NCBI RefSeq assembly: GCF_900091595.1
Contig: NZ_FMCW01000002.1
Span: 199,337-263,336 of the forward strand
Length of the DNA: 64,000 nucleotides
Direction of reading: 5' to 3'
From: Micromonospora haikouensis
Lineage (GTDB): Bacteria > Actinomycetota > Actinomycetes > Mycobacteriales > Micromonosporaceae
The position numbers were made by a program, and so were the translations under genes. How positions within the stretch are numbered: position 1 is the first letter of the stretch; each line of letters starts with the position of its first letter. Below are positions 23,354 to 32,356 of the stretch, piece after piece. A model generated the notes under the pieces. That model was not told where the DNA came from, made no database searches, and saw nothing but the letters and a program-made list of their open reading frames with translations.

Positions 23354-26173
23354 GTGGCGTGGGGGTGCCGCATGACGCAGCACGAGGTGGCCGGGGCGAG
23401 GGTGGCGGTCGGGGTCGACCCCGTTTCCGCCGCGGTGGACGCGGCGCCGCTGCTGGCGTCCCGGCTCGCGCCGGCCCCGCTGCCCGAGCCGGTGCTGGTC
23501 CGGCCCCGCCTGCTGCGCCGGCTGGACGAGGGCGCGGCTGGGGCGCTCACCCTGGTCACCGCGCCCGCCGGCTGGGGCAAGACCACGCTGCTCGGGTCGT
23601 GGGCCCGGACCGTCGAGCCGGCACCGGCGTGGGTGTCGGTCGAGGCGGGCGACACGGGGGCGCGGCTCTGGTCGTACCTGACGGCGGCCCTGCGCCTGCA
23701 CGCGCCCGGCGGGCCTTTCGCGGACCCGCCCCGGCCCGACCGGCTGGAACTGCTGGCCGCCGCGCTCGCCGCCCGGGAGCGCCCGGTGCTGCTGGTCCTC
23801 GACGACGTGCACCGGGTCGCCGATCCGGCGGCGCTGACCGTGCTGGAGTTCCTGCTCCGCCACACCGGGGGGCGGCTGCGGGTGGTGGCCGGGGCCCGCA
23901 CCGACCTGCCGGCGGGGCTGCACCGGCTGCGGCTCGCCGGTGAGCTGACCACCGTGGGCCCCGGCGAGCTGGCCTGCACCGACGACGAGGTGGCCGACCT
24001 GCTCGTCGCGCACGGCGTGTTCCTGCCGGCCGCGGCGGTGCCCCGGCTGCGCGCGCGTACCGGCGGCTGGCCGGCCGGGCTGCGGCTGGCCGCGCTGGCC
24101 GCCCGGGACCGCCCGGACCCGGTGCGCTGGCTGGAGCAGTTCGGCGGCGACCAGCCGGACGTGGCCGGCTACCTGCGCGCGGAGGTGCTCGGCCCGCTCG
24201 ACGACGCGGCCCGCGACGCGCTGCGCCGGGGCGCGGTGGCCGACGCCGTCAGCGCCGACCTGGTCGACGCGCTGACGGGCCGCCGCGACGCCGAGCGGGC
24301 GCTGACCGCGCTGGCCACGGCCGGCGGTTTCGTGGACCGCGACGACAGCCGGCCCCCCTGGTACCGCTGCCATCCGCTGCTGGCCGACCTGCTCCGCGCC
24401 GAGCTGGGCGAGCTGACCGCCGAGGAACGCCGGGACCTGCACCGGCGGGCGGCCGACTGGTACGCCGGGCACGCCCGCCCCGCCGAGGCGCTGCGGCACG
24501 CCCTCGCCGCCGGTCGCTGGGACGCGGCCACCGAGCTGCTGGTCACCGGCTGGCCGGAACTCGTGCCGTACGACGACGAGGGCGCGGGCGGGCCCGTCCC
24601 CGCCGCGCCACCGGAGGCCGAGGTCCGGCGGGACCCGGAGCTGGCGCTGGCCGCCGCCGCCGAACGGGCCCACGCGGGCGACGTCGACGCCGCCGCCGCG
24701 CAGCTGCGCCGGGCCGCCGGGCACGCCCGGTCGCTGCCCGTGCCGCGCCGGGACCGGTTCCGCCGGCTGGCCGTCGCCGTGGAGGTCACCCTCGCCCGGT
24801 TGACCGGCGACCCCGACGAGGTACGCCGGGCGGCGTCGCGCCTGCTCGCCACGCGTACCCCCGGGGGGCCGGCGGACGACCCGCGCGCCGGGGCCGCCGA
24901 CGACGCCGACGTGGCGGCGGCAGCCGGGGCGGCCCTCGGCCTGGTCGCGCTCTCCGGCGGCGACCTGCGCGGCGCGGCGGCCGAGTTCGACGCCGCGCTC
25001 GCGGCGGCCCGGGCGGCCGGTCGGGCCCGCACCGAGCTGCTCTGCGTGAGCCGCTCCGCCCTGCTGCACGCGGCCCTCGGCGAGCTGCGGGCGGCCGAGC
25101 GGGCCGCCGGGGAGGCCCTGGCGATGCCGCCCTGTCAGGGCTGGTCCTGCCGCACCGACTGCGCGTACGCCCACCTGGCGCTGGCCGTCGTCGCGCTGCA
25201 CCGGGACCTCCCCGACGACGCGGAGGCGCACCTGGCGCTGGCCGGCCCGACCGCCGACGAGCCGGCGGTGGCGGCGCTCGCCGCGCTGTGCCGGGCGACG
25301 CTGCTGCGCGACCGCGGCGAACCGGCCACCGGCCTGCGCCTGCTGTCGGCGGCCCGGGACGCCCTCGCGCCGCTGGCGGCCGGCGACGGGCCCGCGCCGG
25401 CCGTTGGCGCGCCCGGGTCCGCGCCGCTGTCGGCCGGGGACCGGTGGGCGTCGCCGCCGACCGCCGGCGCCCCGTTGGAGGCCGGGCGGGGCGGCGCGGG
25501 GGAGCTGGCCGCCTGGCTGCTGGCCGCCGAGGCGGACCTGCGGGCCGCGCACGGCGACCCCGGTGCCGCCCGGGAGCTGCTGGCCGGCACGCCGGCCGGT
25601 GCGCCCGCCGTGGCCCTGGCCCGGGTCGAGCTGCGCGCCGGTGACCCGGCCGCCGCCGCCCGCGCCCTGCCGCCCTGGGACGGCCCGGAGGCCGCCGCCT
25701 GGCCGCTGCCGGTACGCCTCGACGCCGGCCTGCTCGACGCGGTGCTCACCGGGCGGGCCGGGGACGCCCGGCGGGCCGGGCGGACGCTGGAGCGGGTCCT
25801 GGAGCTGGCCGCCGCCGAGGGGTTCCGCCGCCCGTTCACCCGCGCCGAGCCCGGGGTGCGGGACCTGCTCGCCGCGCACCTGGACTCCGGCACGGCGCAC
25901 TGGCCGACGGTGAGCGACCTGGTCCGGGTGGCGCAGGAGCCGCCCGCGCGGCCGGGCACCGAGCCGGGCCGGGAGCTGGACGAGCCGCTGACCGAGCGGG
26001 AGCTGACCATCCTGCGCTACCTGCAGAGCATCCTGTCCAACGTGGAGATCGCCGCCGAGCTGTCCCTGTCGGTGAACACCGTCAAGACGCACGTGCGCAA
26101 CATCTACCGCAAGCTGGACGCGACCCGCCGCCGGGAGGCCGTCCGCCGCGCCCGCGAGCTGCACCTGATCTGA
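23354..26173 (+). CDS. Large MalT-like LuxR-family transcriptional regulator
   Basis: A 939-residue STAND-type regulator. The NTPase domain shows a Walker A variant TAPAGWGKTTLL (residues ~70-81) and Walker B VLLVLDDVH. The middle is a long alanine-rich helical repeat region of TPR character. The C-terminal LuxR helix-turn-helix reads LTERELTILRYLQS, then SNVEIAAELSLSVNTVKTHV. MalT-type proteins bind an inducer and ATP, then activate a nearby operon. The GTG at 23354 is preceded by GGGGAGGGA at five bases; an ATG 18 bases downstream is a possible alternative. The genes on both sides are not obvious targets. Palindrome E4 follows. Confidence 0.92.
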   Translation: MAWGCRMTQHEVAGARVAVGVDPVSAAVDAAPLLASRLAPAPLPEPVLVRPRLLRRLDEGAAGALTLVTAPAGWGKTTLLGSWARTVEPAPAWVSVEAGDTGARLWSYLTAALRLHAPGGPFADPPRPDRLELLAAALAARERPVLLVLDDVHRVADPAALTVLEFLLRHTGGRLRVVAGARTDLPAGLHRLRLAGELTTVGPGELACTDDEVADLLVAHGVFLPAAAVPRLRARTGGWPAGLRLAALAARDRPDPVRWLEQFGGDQPDVAGYLRAEVLGPLDDAARDALRRGAVADAVSADLVDALTGRRDAERALTALATAGGFVDRDDSRPPWYRCHPLLADLLRAELGELTAEERRDLHRRAADWYAGHARPAEALRHALAAGRWDAATELLVTGWPELVPYDDEGAGGPVPAAPPEAEVRRDPELALAAAAERAHAGDVDAAAAQLRRAAGHARSLPVPRRDRFRRLAVAVEVTLARLTGDPDEVRRAASRLLATRTPGGPADDPRAGAADDADVAAAAGAALGLVALSGGDLRGAAAEFDAALAAARAAGRARTELLCVSRSALLHAALGELRAAERAAGEALAMPPCQGWSCRTDCAYAHLALAVVALHRDLPDDAEAHLALAGPTADEPAVAALAALCRATLLRDRGEPATGLRLLSAARDALAPLAAGDGPAPAVGAPGSAPLSAGDRWASPPTAGAPLEAGRGGAGELAAWLLAAEADLRAAHGDPGAARELLAGTPAGAPAVALARVELRAGDPAAAARALPPWDGPEAAAWPLPVRLDAGLLDAVLTGRAGDARRAGRTLERVLELAAAEGFRRPFTRAEPGVRDLLAAHLDSGTAHWPTVSDLVRVAQEPPARPGTEPGRELDEPLTERELTILRYLQSILSNVEIAAELSLSVNTVKTHVRNIYRKLDATRRREAVRRARELHLI

Positions 26174-26229
26174 CGGCCCACCCCCACCGCCCCCACCGCC
26201 CCCGCTCCGCCGGCCCCGGGGGCGGGCGG

Positions 26230-26283
26230 TTAGGAGGGGGCCCTTCCTATGCAGAAAGCGTTAACAGGGGGCCCTTCCTTACA
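26230..26283. repeat. GGGCCC-armed extragenic palindrome, copy E4
   Basis: On the minus strand it reads TGTAAGGAAGGGCCCCCTG, TTAACGCTTTCTGC, ATAGGAAGGGCCCCC. It lies between the LuxR-type gene and the membrane glycosyltransferase-like gene, both on the plus strand, and could separate their transcripts. Confidence 0.85.
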
Positions 26284-26361
26284 GTGATGGTGGTCGACAA
26301 GACGGCGCGCGGTCCGGCACGATCTGGGGCGGCGTTGACCGTCGGGAGCGGGGAGCAGGCG

Positions 26362-28152
26362 ATGGGTGAGGTTGGCGAGGCGGCACCGGTCGACGTCGCC
26401 GGGCCGCCGGCGACCGCCGGTCGGGGGCGGGCGGTCGCCGACCGGCTCGCCCGGTTCGCCCGGCACGAGTGGACCCTCGCGGTGCTCGGGTCGCTGGTGC
26501 TGGCCGTGGTGCTGACCTGGCCGACGGTGCGCGACCTGACCGGCACCATCCCGCAGGACGTCGGCGACCCCACGTTGCAGGCGTGGCAGGTCGCCTGGGG
26601 CGGGCACGCGGTGCTCACCAACCCGACGCAGCTCTGGCACTCCAACACGTTCTGGCCGGAGCCGTACACGTACGCGTACTCGGACACGCTGCTCGGCTAC
26701 GCCCCGTTCGGGTTCTTCGGCGACGGGCCGGTCGCCGCCGTGGCCCGCTACAACCTGCTGTACGTGCTGGTGCACGCGCTCGCCTTCGTCGGCGCGTACG
26801 CGCTGTCGCGGCAGCTCGGCGCGGGCCGGGCGGGCGCGGCGGTGGCCGGGGCGTCCTTCGCGTACGCGCCGTGGAAGCTGGCCCAGGCCGGGCACCTGCA
26901 CGTGCTCAGCATCGGCGGGATCGCCCTGGCGCTGGCCATGCTGGCCCGGGGCCACGGCTGGTCGCTGCGGCACGGCTACCGCCCCGAGCGGGTGCGCCCC
27001 GGCTGGGCGGGGGCCGGCTGGGCGGTCGCCGCCTGGCAGGTCAGCCTCGGCTTCGGCATCGGCCTGCCCTTCGCGTACGCGCTGGCGCTGCTCTGCCTCG
27101 GCGCGGCCGGCGGGTACGGCTGGTCGTGGTGGCGGCGTCGGCAGCGGCCGGCGTTCGGCCGCCGGCTGCTGGTGGCGGACCTGGCCGGCGGGGTGTTCTT
27201 CGCCGGGGTGACCCTGCTGATGGCCGCGCCCTACTTCGAGGTGGTGGCCCGGCACCCGGACGGCCGGCGCACGGTCGAGCAGATCGCGATGTTCTCCCCG
27301 CCGCTGCGCGGGTTCCTCACCGCGCCGCCGGAGTCGTGGCTGTGGGGGGAGCGGCACGAGACGGCGCGGGCCTCGCTGAGCTTCGCCGGGGAGATGACGC
27401 TGCTGCCCGGGATGGTGCTGATCGGGCTGGCCGCCGCCGGGCTGTTCGTGTCGGCGTGGCGGGTGCGGCACCGGGTGGCGCTGGCCGTCGGGGTGCTGGT
27501 GACCGTGGCGCTGGCCGCCGGCAGCACGCTGGGCGGGGACGGCGACCCGGGGTACGTCACGCTGGTGGAGCACGTGCCGGGCTGGGACGGCGTGCGCACC
27601 CCGGGCCGGCTGGTGCTGTGGACGACGCTGCTGCTGGGCGTCCTGGCCGCCGGGGCGCTGACCATCGACACCGATTCGGAGCCGGCTGCGGCGGCGGGGA
27701 GGCCCGGCGGCGGGTGGCGGCGTTGGGGGCGGCTCGTGCTGGTGCTGCCGGTGCTGCTGGTGCTCGCCGAGGGCGTCAACCGGACCCCGCACGTGCCGGC
27801 CCCGGTCGCGCCGGCGGCGATGCACGGGCTGCAGGGACCGGCGTTGGTGCTGCCCAGCGACGGCATCCGGGAGTTCCACGTGATGCTCTGGTCCACCGAC
27901 GGCTTCCCGAAGATCGTCAACGGGCTGGCGTCGTTCGTCCCGGCGAAGCAGCAGGAGATCCGGGCGGCGAGCGCGGGCTTCCCGGACGCCGCGTCGGTGG
28001 CGTACCTGCGGGGGGTCGGGGTGCGCACGGTGGTGGTGCTGCCGGCGTACACGGCGGGCACGCCGTGGCAGGGCGCGGAGACCCGGCCGGTGGACGGGCT
28101 GGGCGTGCGGCGCGAGGCCGTCGGCGACGGGTACGTCTACCACCTCGACTGA
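26362..28152 (+). CDS. Multi-pass GT-C-like membrane protein
   Basis: A 596-residue membrane protein with about ten helices starting near residue 35. The first outer loop contains QDVGDPTLQAWQVAWG and HSNTFWPEPYTYAYSD. The acidic residue after the first helix and the repeated aromatic loops are typical of GT-C glycosyltransferases (PMT/YfhO-like). The C-terminal ~130 residues form a soluble domain ending VGDGYVYHLD. A polyprenyl-phosphate sugar transferase role is the likeliest reading but no acceptor is suggested. ATG 26362 with GGGAG upstream was preferred over a GTG at 26284 that abuts palindrome E4. Confidence 0.72.
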   Translation: MGEVGEAAPVDVAGPPATAGRGRAVADRLARFARHEWTLAVLGSLVLAVVLTWPTVRDLTGTIPQDVGDPTLQAWQVAWGGHAVLTNPTQLWHSNTFWPEPYTYAYSDTLLGYAPFGFFGDGPVAAVARYNLLYVLVHALAFVGAYALSRQLGAGRAGAAVAGASFAYAPWKLAQAGHLHVLSIGGIALALAMLARGHGWSLRHGYRPERVRPGWAGAGWAVAAWQVSLGFGIGLPFAYALALLCLGAAGGYGWSWWRRRQRPAFGRRLLVADLAGGVFFAGVTLLMAAPYFEVVARHPDGRRTVEQIAMFSPPLRGFLTAPPESWLWGERHETARASLSFAGEMTLLPGMVLIGLAAAGLFVSAWRVRHRVALAVGVLVTVALAAGSTLGGDGDPGYVTLVEHVPGWDGVRTPGRLVLWTTLLLGVLAAGALTIDTDSEPAAAAGRPGGGWRRWGRLVLVLPVLLVLAEGVNRTPHVPAPVAPAAMHGLQGPALVLPSDGIREFHVMLWSTDGFPKIVNGLASFVPAKQQEIRAASAGFPDAASVAYLRGVGVRTVVVLPAYTAGTPWQGAETRPVDGLGVRREAVGDGYVYHLD

Positions 28153-28188
28153 TCGGCCGCCGCCGGCCCGCCGGCCGGGCGAGTTTGT

Positions 28189-28202
28189 TGGGAGTGCTTC
28201 CT
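28189..28202. promoter_or_regulatory. CebR/CelR-like operator upstream of xyloglucanase
   Basis: TGGGAGTGCTTCCT matches 11 of 14 positions of the palindrome TGGGAGCGCTCCCA bound by the LacI-family cellulose regulators CelR and CebR of Thermobifida and Streptomyces. It lies 179 bp upstream of the GH74 start codon, in the only intergenic space in front of that gene. Confidence 0.55.
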
Positions 28203-28265
28203 AACTCGGCCCGGTAGAGGTTACCGTGAATGCCTTCCTCGGCAGCGGGAGCCACGCGCGCCGGT

Positions 28266-28287
28266 GGGAAGCCAGGGCAGGCTTCCC
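28266..28287 (+). other. Perfect hairpin in the 5' leader of the GH74 gene
   Basis: GGGAAGCC and GGCTTCCC, eight nt each, pair perfectly around AGGGCA. It lies between the CebR-like box and the start codon, so it would be part of the mRNA leader. Its effect is unknown. Confidence 0.5.
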
Positions 28288-28380
28288 GCGCCCCGACGTC
28301 GGGCCTGGGCACGGTCGTCCGTCGACCGCCGACGTCGTGCTCGTCCCACCATCACGGGCATCCCCGAGAGGAAACCGCAG

Positions 28381-31173
28381 ATGCGGAGAGGTCTCGTCGG
28401 CGCGGTCACCACCGTGCTGGCCGCTGCCACGGCAGTCGTGGCCGTTCAGTTCACCGTCGCCCCGTCCACCGAGGCGGCCGCGGCCGCCTCGGAGCCGTAC
28501 TCCTTCAAGAACGTACGGATCGACGGTGGCGGCTTCGTCCCCGGCATCGTCTACAACCCCACCGAGAAGAACCTGATCTACGCCCGCACCGACATCGGCG
28601 GACTGTACCGCTGGGAGCAGGCCAGCCAGTCCTGGACGCCGCTGCTGGACTGGGTCGGCGCGGACAAGTGGGGCTACAACGGCGTGGTCAGCGTCGCCAC
28701 CGACCCGGTGCAGACCAACCGGGTGTACGCCGCCGTCGGCATGTACACCAACGACTGGGACCCGAACAAGGGCGCGATCCTGCGCTCGTCGGACAAGGGC
28801 GCGACCTGGCAGGTCACCGAGCTGCCGTTCAAGAACGGCGGCAACATGCCCGGCCGGGGCATGGGTGAGCGGCTCGCCGTCGACCCGAACAAGAACAGCA
28901 CGATCTACTACGGCGCCGAGGGCGGCAACGGCCTGTGGCGCAGCACCGACTACGGGGCGACCTGGGCCAAGGTCGCCAACTTCCCCAACGTCGGCAACTA
29001 CCAGGCCGACCCGAACGACACCACCGGCTACCAGAGCCAGAACCAGGGCCTGACCTGGGTGTCGTTCGACAAGAGCACGGGCACGGCCGGCAACACCACC
29101 CAGACGATCTACGTCGGCGTGGCCGACAAGGCCAACCCGGTCTACCGCAGCACCAACGGCGGCGCCACCTGGGAGCGGATCCCCGGCCAGCCGACCGGCT
29201 ACCTCGCCCACAAGGGCGTCGTGGACCCGGTGGGCGGCTACCTCTACATCGCCACCAGCGACACCGGCGGCCCGTACGACGGCGCCAAGGGCGACGTGTG
29301 GAAGTTCAACCGGGCCACCGGCGCGTGGACGCAGATCAGCCCGATCCCGTCGTCGAGCGCCGACGCGTACTTCGGCTACTCCGGCCTGACCATCGACCGG
29401 CAGAAGCCGAACACCCTGATGGTGGCCACCCAGATCTCCTGGTGGCCGGACGCGATCTTCTGGCGCAGCACCGACGGGGGCGCGACCTGGTCCCGGATCT
29501 GGGAGTTCACCAGCTACCCGGACCGCAGCAAGAAGTACACCATGGACATCTCCTCGGTGCCGTGGCTGACCTTCGGCACGAACCCGGCCCCGCCGGAGGA
29601 GACGCCGAAGCTGGGCTGGATGAACGAGTCGGTCGAGATCGACCCGCACGACTCCAACCGCTTCATGTACGGCACCGGCGCGACCATCTACGGCAGCACC
29701 GACCTGACCAAGTGGGACACCGGCGGCCAGCTCACCATCAAGCCGATGGTCAAGGGCCTGGAGGAGACCGCCGTGCTCGACCTGATCAGCCCGCCCACCG
29801 GGGCCCCGCTGGTCAGCGCGCTCGGTGACCTCGGCGGCTTCCGGCACACCGACCTCGACGCGGTGCCGGCGAAGATCTTCAGCCAGCCGGTCTTCACCAG
29901 CACCACCAGCATCGACTACGCCGAGACCAACCCGGCGACGATGGTGCGGGCCGGCAACTTCACCGACGCCGACCGCCCCAACGACAGCCACGTCGCGTTC
30001 TCCACCGACGGCGGGGCCAACTGGTTCCAGGGCAGCGAGCCGGGCGGGATCAACAACGGCGGCACCGTCGCCGCGTCCGCCGACGGCAGCCAGTTCGTCT
30101 GGTCGCCGGGCGACGCCGGCCAGCAGGTCGTCCGCTCGGTGGGCTTCGGCAACTCGTGGACCGCGGCGACCGGGATCCCGGCCAACGCCGTCGTCGAGTC
30201 CGACCGGGTCAACAAGAACAAGTTCTACGGCTTCTCCGGCGGCAAGTTCTACGTCAGCACCAACGGCGGGGCGAGCTTCACCGCGTCGGCGGCCACCGGG
30301 CTGCCGAGCACCGGGAACGTCAAGTTCAAGGCGCTGCCCGGCAAGGAGGGCGAGATCTGGCTGGCCGGCGAGGGCGGGCTGTGGCGCTCGACCGACTCCG
30401 GGGCCACCTTCGCCAAGCAGGCCGGCGTGTCGTCGGCGGTGAACGTGGGCTTCGGCAAGGCGGCCCCCGGGCAGACGTACCCGGCGCTGTTCGTCTTCGG
30501 CACCGTCGACGGGCAGGCCGGCCTGTTCCGGTCGGACAACACCGGCGCGGCCTGGGTCCGGATCAACGACGACAAGCACCAGTACGGCAACGCGGGCGAG
30601 GCCCTGACCGGCGACCCGCGCGTCTACGGGCGGGCCTACCTGGGCACCAACGGGCGGGGCATCATCGTCGCCGACCGGCTCGGCGGCGCCACCACCCCGC
30701 CGGCCACGACGCCCCCGGCGACCACCCCGCCGGCGACCACCCCGCCGGCGACCACCCCGCCGGCGACCACGCCGCCCGCGACGACGCCGCCGGCCACCAC
30801 GCCTCCGGCGACCACGCCCCCGGCCACGACGCCTCCGGCCACCCCGACGGGCACGCCCGTGCCGGCCGGGGCCTGCTCGGCGACGTACAAGGTGACCACC
30901 TCCTGGTCCGGTGGCTTCCAGGGCGAGGTGACCGTGAAGAACAACAGCGGCTCGGCGAAGAGCTTCTGGAGCGTGGTCTGGAACTTCCCCGGCGGCCAGC
31001 AGATCACCCAGCTCTGGGGCGGCACCTACACCCAGACCGGGGCGCAGGTCGTGGTGCGGGACGCGGGCTGGAACGGGACGCTGCCCGTCGGCGGCAGCAC
31101 CACCTTCGGCTTCGTCGCCAGCGGGACCGGAGCCAACTCGACCCCGGCGATCCTGACCTGCACGGCCAACTGA
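28381..31173 (+). CDS. Secreted GH74 xyloglucanase with CBM2 module
   Basis: A 930-residue extracellular enzyme. It starts with a signal peptide (residues 1-~36), then a GH74 tandem seven-bladed propeller domain. Candidate catalytic aspartates are Asp71 (ARTDIGGLYRW) and Asp483 (ALGDLGGFRHTD), the pair known in the family. Several bladed repeats read STDGGATW. A linker of about eleven PPATT-type repeats (near 30690-30840) leads to a C-terminal family 2 cellulose-binding module (YKVTTSWSGGFQGEVTV, SVVWNFPGGQ). It cuts the backbone of plant xyloglucan while bound to cellulose. GAGAGGAA precedes the ATG. A CebR-like box upstream suggests induction by cello-oligosaccharides. A perfect hairpin follows the stop. 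Confidence 0.95.
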   Translation: MRRGLVGAVTTVLAAATAVVAVQFTVAPSTEAAAAASEPYSFKNVRIDGGGFVPGIVYNPTEKNLIYARTDIGGLYRWEQASQSWTPLLDWVGADKWGYNGVVSVATDPVQTNRVYAAVGMYTNDWDPNKGAILRSSDKGATWQVTELPFKNGGNMPGRGMGERLAVDPNKNSTIYYGAEGGNGLWRSTDYGATWAKVANFPNVGNYQADPNDTTGYQSQNQGLTWVSFDKSTGTAGNTTQTIYVGVADKANPVYRSTNGGATWERIPGQPTGYLAHKGVVDPVGGYLYIATSDTGGPYDGAKGDVWKFNRATGAWTQISPIPSSSADAYFGYSGLTIDRQKPNTLMVATQISWWPDAIFWRSTDGGATWSRIWEFTSYPDRSKKYTMDISSVPWLTFGTNPAPPEETPKLGWMNESVEIDPHDSNRFMYGTGATIYGSTDLTKWDTGGQLTIKPMVKGLEETAVLDLISPPTGAPLVSALGDLGGFRHTDLDAVPAKIFSQPVFTSTTSIDYAETNPATMVRAGNFTDADRPNDSHVAFSTDGGANWFQGSEPGGINNGGTVAASADGSQFVWSPGDAGQQVVRSVGFGNSWTAATGIPANAVVESDRVNKNKFYGFSGGKFYVSTNGGASFTASAATGLPSTGNVKFKALPGKEGEIWLAGEGGLWRSTDSGATFAKQAGVSSAVNVGFGKAAPGQTYPALFVFGTVDGQAGLFRSDNTGAAWVRINDDKHQYGNAGEALTGDPRVYGRAYLGTNGRGIIVADRLGGATTPPATTPPATTPPATTPPATTPPATTPPATTPPATTPPATTPPATTPPATPTGTPVPAGACSATYKVTTSWSGGFQGEVTVKNNSGSAKSFWSVVWNFPGGQQITQLWGGTYTQTGAQVVVRDAGWNGTLPVGGSTTFGFVASGTGANSTPAILTCTAN

Positions 31174-31209
31174 CCGCACACTGACCGCCCCGCGCGGTCC
31201 CGAAACGCC

Positions 31210-31239
31210 GGGCCGGCCTCCCCGCACGGAGGCCGGCCC
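31210..31239 (+). terminator. Terminator after the GH74 gene
   Basis: GGGCCGGCCTCC and GGAGGCCGGCCC pair perfectly over 12 nt around CCGCAC, 37 bases after the stop codon. A short T-containing stretch follows. Confidence 0.75.
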
Positions 31240-31306
31240 GGTTCGCGTCTCGAAGGGCCCCGGGGTCCCGCCCTGGTCTCAGGGTGCCCCTCGGCGGGCC
31301 GGCGGC

Positions 31307-31714
31307 TCAGCCGTCCAGGCCGACCGGGGAGTTGGGCCGGTCGACGTCGACGAACTCGATCTCCTCGACGTCGCGCTCGCCCCGGCGCCCGGCGGCGCGC
31401 GCCGCCGAACCGGCGGCCCAGCCGATCGCCGCGCCGGCCAGGGCGGCCCCGATCAGCAGCGCCCAGGGCAGGGCGGGCCGGCGACCGGCGAGCGCGTCGA
31501 AGGCCAGCACCGCCCGGCGGCGCGCCTCGTCGGCCGCCGAGCCGACCAGGTCACCCGCCTCGTCGGCGAGGCCCGAGCCGCTGCGCCGGGCGGAGCGGGC
31601 GGTGTCGCGGACGCTGTCCCCGGCGGAGGCGACGGCGGAGGCCAGGTGCTGCCACGCCTGGTCCGCTATCCGCTCGGGCTTGCTGCGGCGCTCCAGCAGG
31701 TGGGTTCCGAACAT
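31307..31714 (-). CDS. Hypothetical membrane-anchored protein
   Basis: A 135-residue protein. The N-terminal two thirds are helical and charged (ERIADQAWQHLASAVASAGD, then SVRDTARSARRSG), resembling apolipoprotein-like amphipathic helices. One membrane helix (ALPWALLIGAALAGAAIGWA) is near residue 95, and the tail is acidic (RDVEEIEFVDVDRP). A very strong GAGGAGGT precedes the ATG at 31714, which decides the start. No family recognised. It is convergent with the GH74 gene. Confidence 0.7.
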   Translation of the reverse strand: MFGTHLLERRSKPERIADQAWQHLASAVASAGDSVRDTARSARRSGSGLADEAGDLVGSAADEARRRAVLAFDALAGRRPALPWALLIGAALAGAAIGWAAGSAARAAGRRGERDVEEIEFVDVDRPNSPVGLDG

Positions 31715-31869
31715 CGTGCTACCTCCTCGGGTGCCGAAGCTTGCGGCCACTTCGGACTGCGGCGTGGGTCCGGTGGGCGGTCGCCCGGGGTCTGCCCCGG
31801 CGCGGTCCGCCCACCGGGGCAGTGCCCCACCCGACGCCACCGCAAACCCCCGGCGCGCCGGCCGTGCCC

Positions 31870-32016
31870 TCAGCGTACGGACACCACCGCGGCGCCCCGG
31901 GCGAAGTCGTCGTCGTCATCGTCATCGTCGTCGTCCCCGGCGCCGCCGAAGCCGCAGGCCAGCATGAGTGCGAGCAGCGCGCCGACGCCGGCCAGGCCGG
32001 CCAGTCTCCGGATCAT
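31870..32016 (-). CDS. Tiny lipoprotein with a ten-aspartate run
   Basis: A 48-residue protein. A lipoprotein signal peptide (MIRRLAGLAGVGALLALMLAC) ends at Cys21. After a short GFGGAG spacer come ten consecutive aspartates, then FARGAAVVSVR. GGAAGGGA precedes the ATG at good spacing. The processed product would be only 28 residues, attached to the outer face of the membrane. The aspartate run could bind calcium or other cations. No family recognised. Confidence 0.6.
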   Translation of the reverse strand: MIRRLAGLAGVGALLALMLACGFGGAGDDDDDDDDDDFARGAAVVSVR

Positions 32017-32356
32017 GGGTGGTCCCTTCCGAGCTACGGGTGTGGACGTCGCCGATGCTAGGCGGGGCGGGCAACGGTGGCGTGTCCCGCCGGTGGCGGC
32101 CGGGTGGGCACACGCCCGGGGTGCGGGGTGCGCGCAAAGGTCGGAGGGGACCGCTACCCTGGGTCGGCGACACCGGCCCCCGGGCCGGTCGTGCGGCAAA
32201 CAGGATCTGAAAAGTCCGGATAAGGGCAACATGTTTTGTCCTGATCCACGAATTGCTCATCCCGAGGGGTGGCGACCGAGGCCATCGGAGGAATACTCTC
32301 GGTCGCGGCCCGCGTACTGATGAGGCGCCCGTCAACGGGCGAGTGGAGGTGCTCGC
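32017..32356. other. Intergenic region upstream of the STAS gene
   Basis: A gap of 340 bp between a minus-strand lipoprotein and the plus-strand STAS gene. The stretch near 32200-32240 is less GC-rich (GATCTGAAAAGTCCGG) and may hold promoters. CGCCCGTCAACGGGCG near 32327 forms a small hairpin just ahead of the STAS ribosome-binding site. No gene is supported. Confidence 0.35.

Noticed and set aside
22688..26164. A 1158-codon minus-strand frame opposite the LuxR-type gene
   Set aside because: Its N-terminal 990 codons are the antisense of the regulator; only the last 164 codons form a plausible gene.
28205..28230. A ninth GGGCCC palindrome suggested by GGTAGAGGTTACC before the GH74 gene
   Set aside because: Only a short part resembles the core; neither GGGCCC arm is present.
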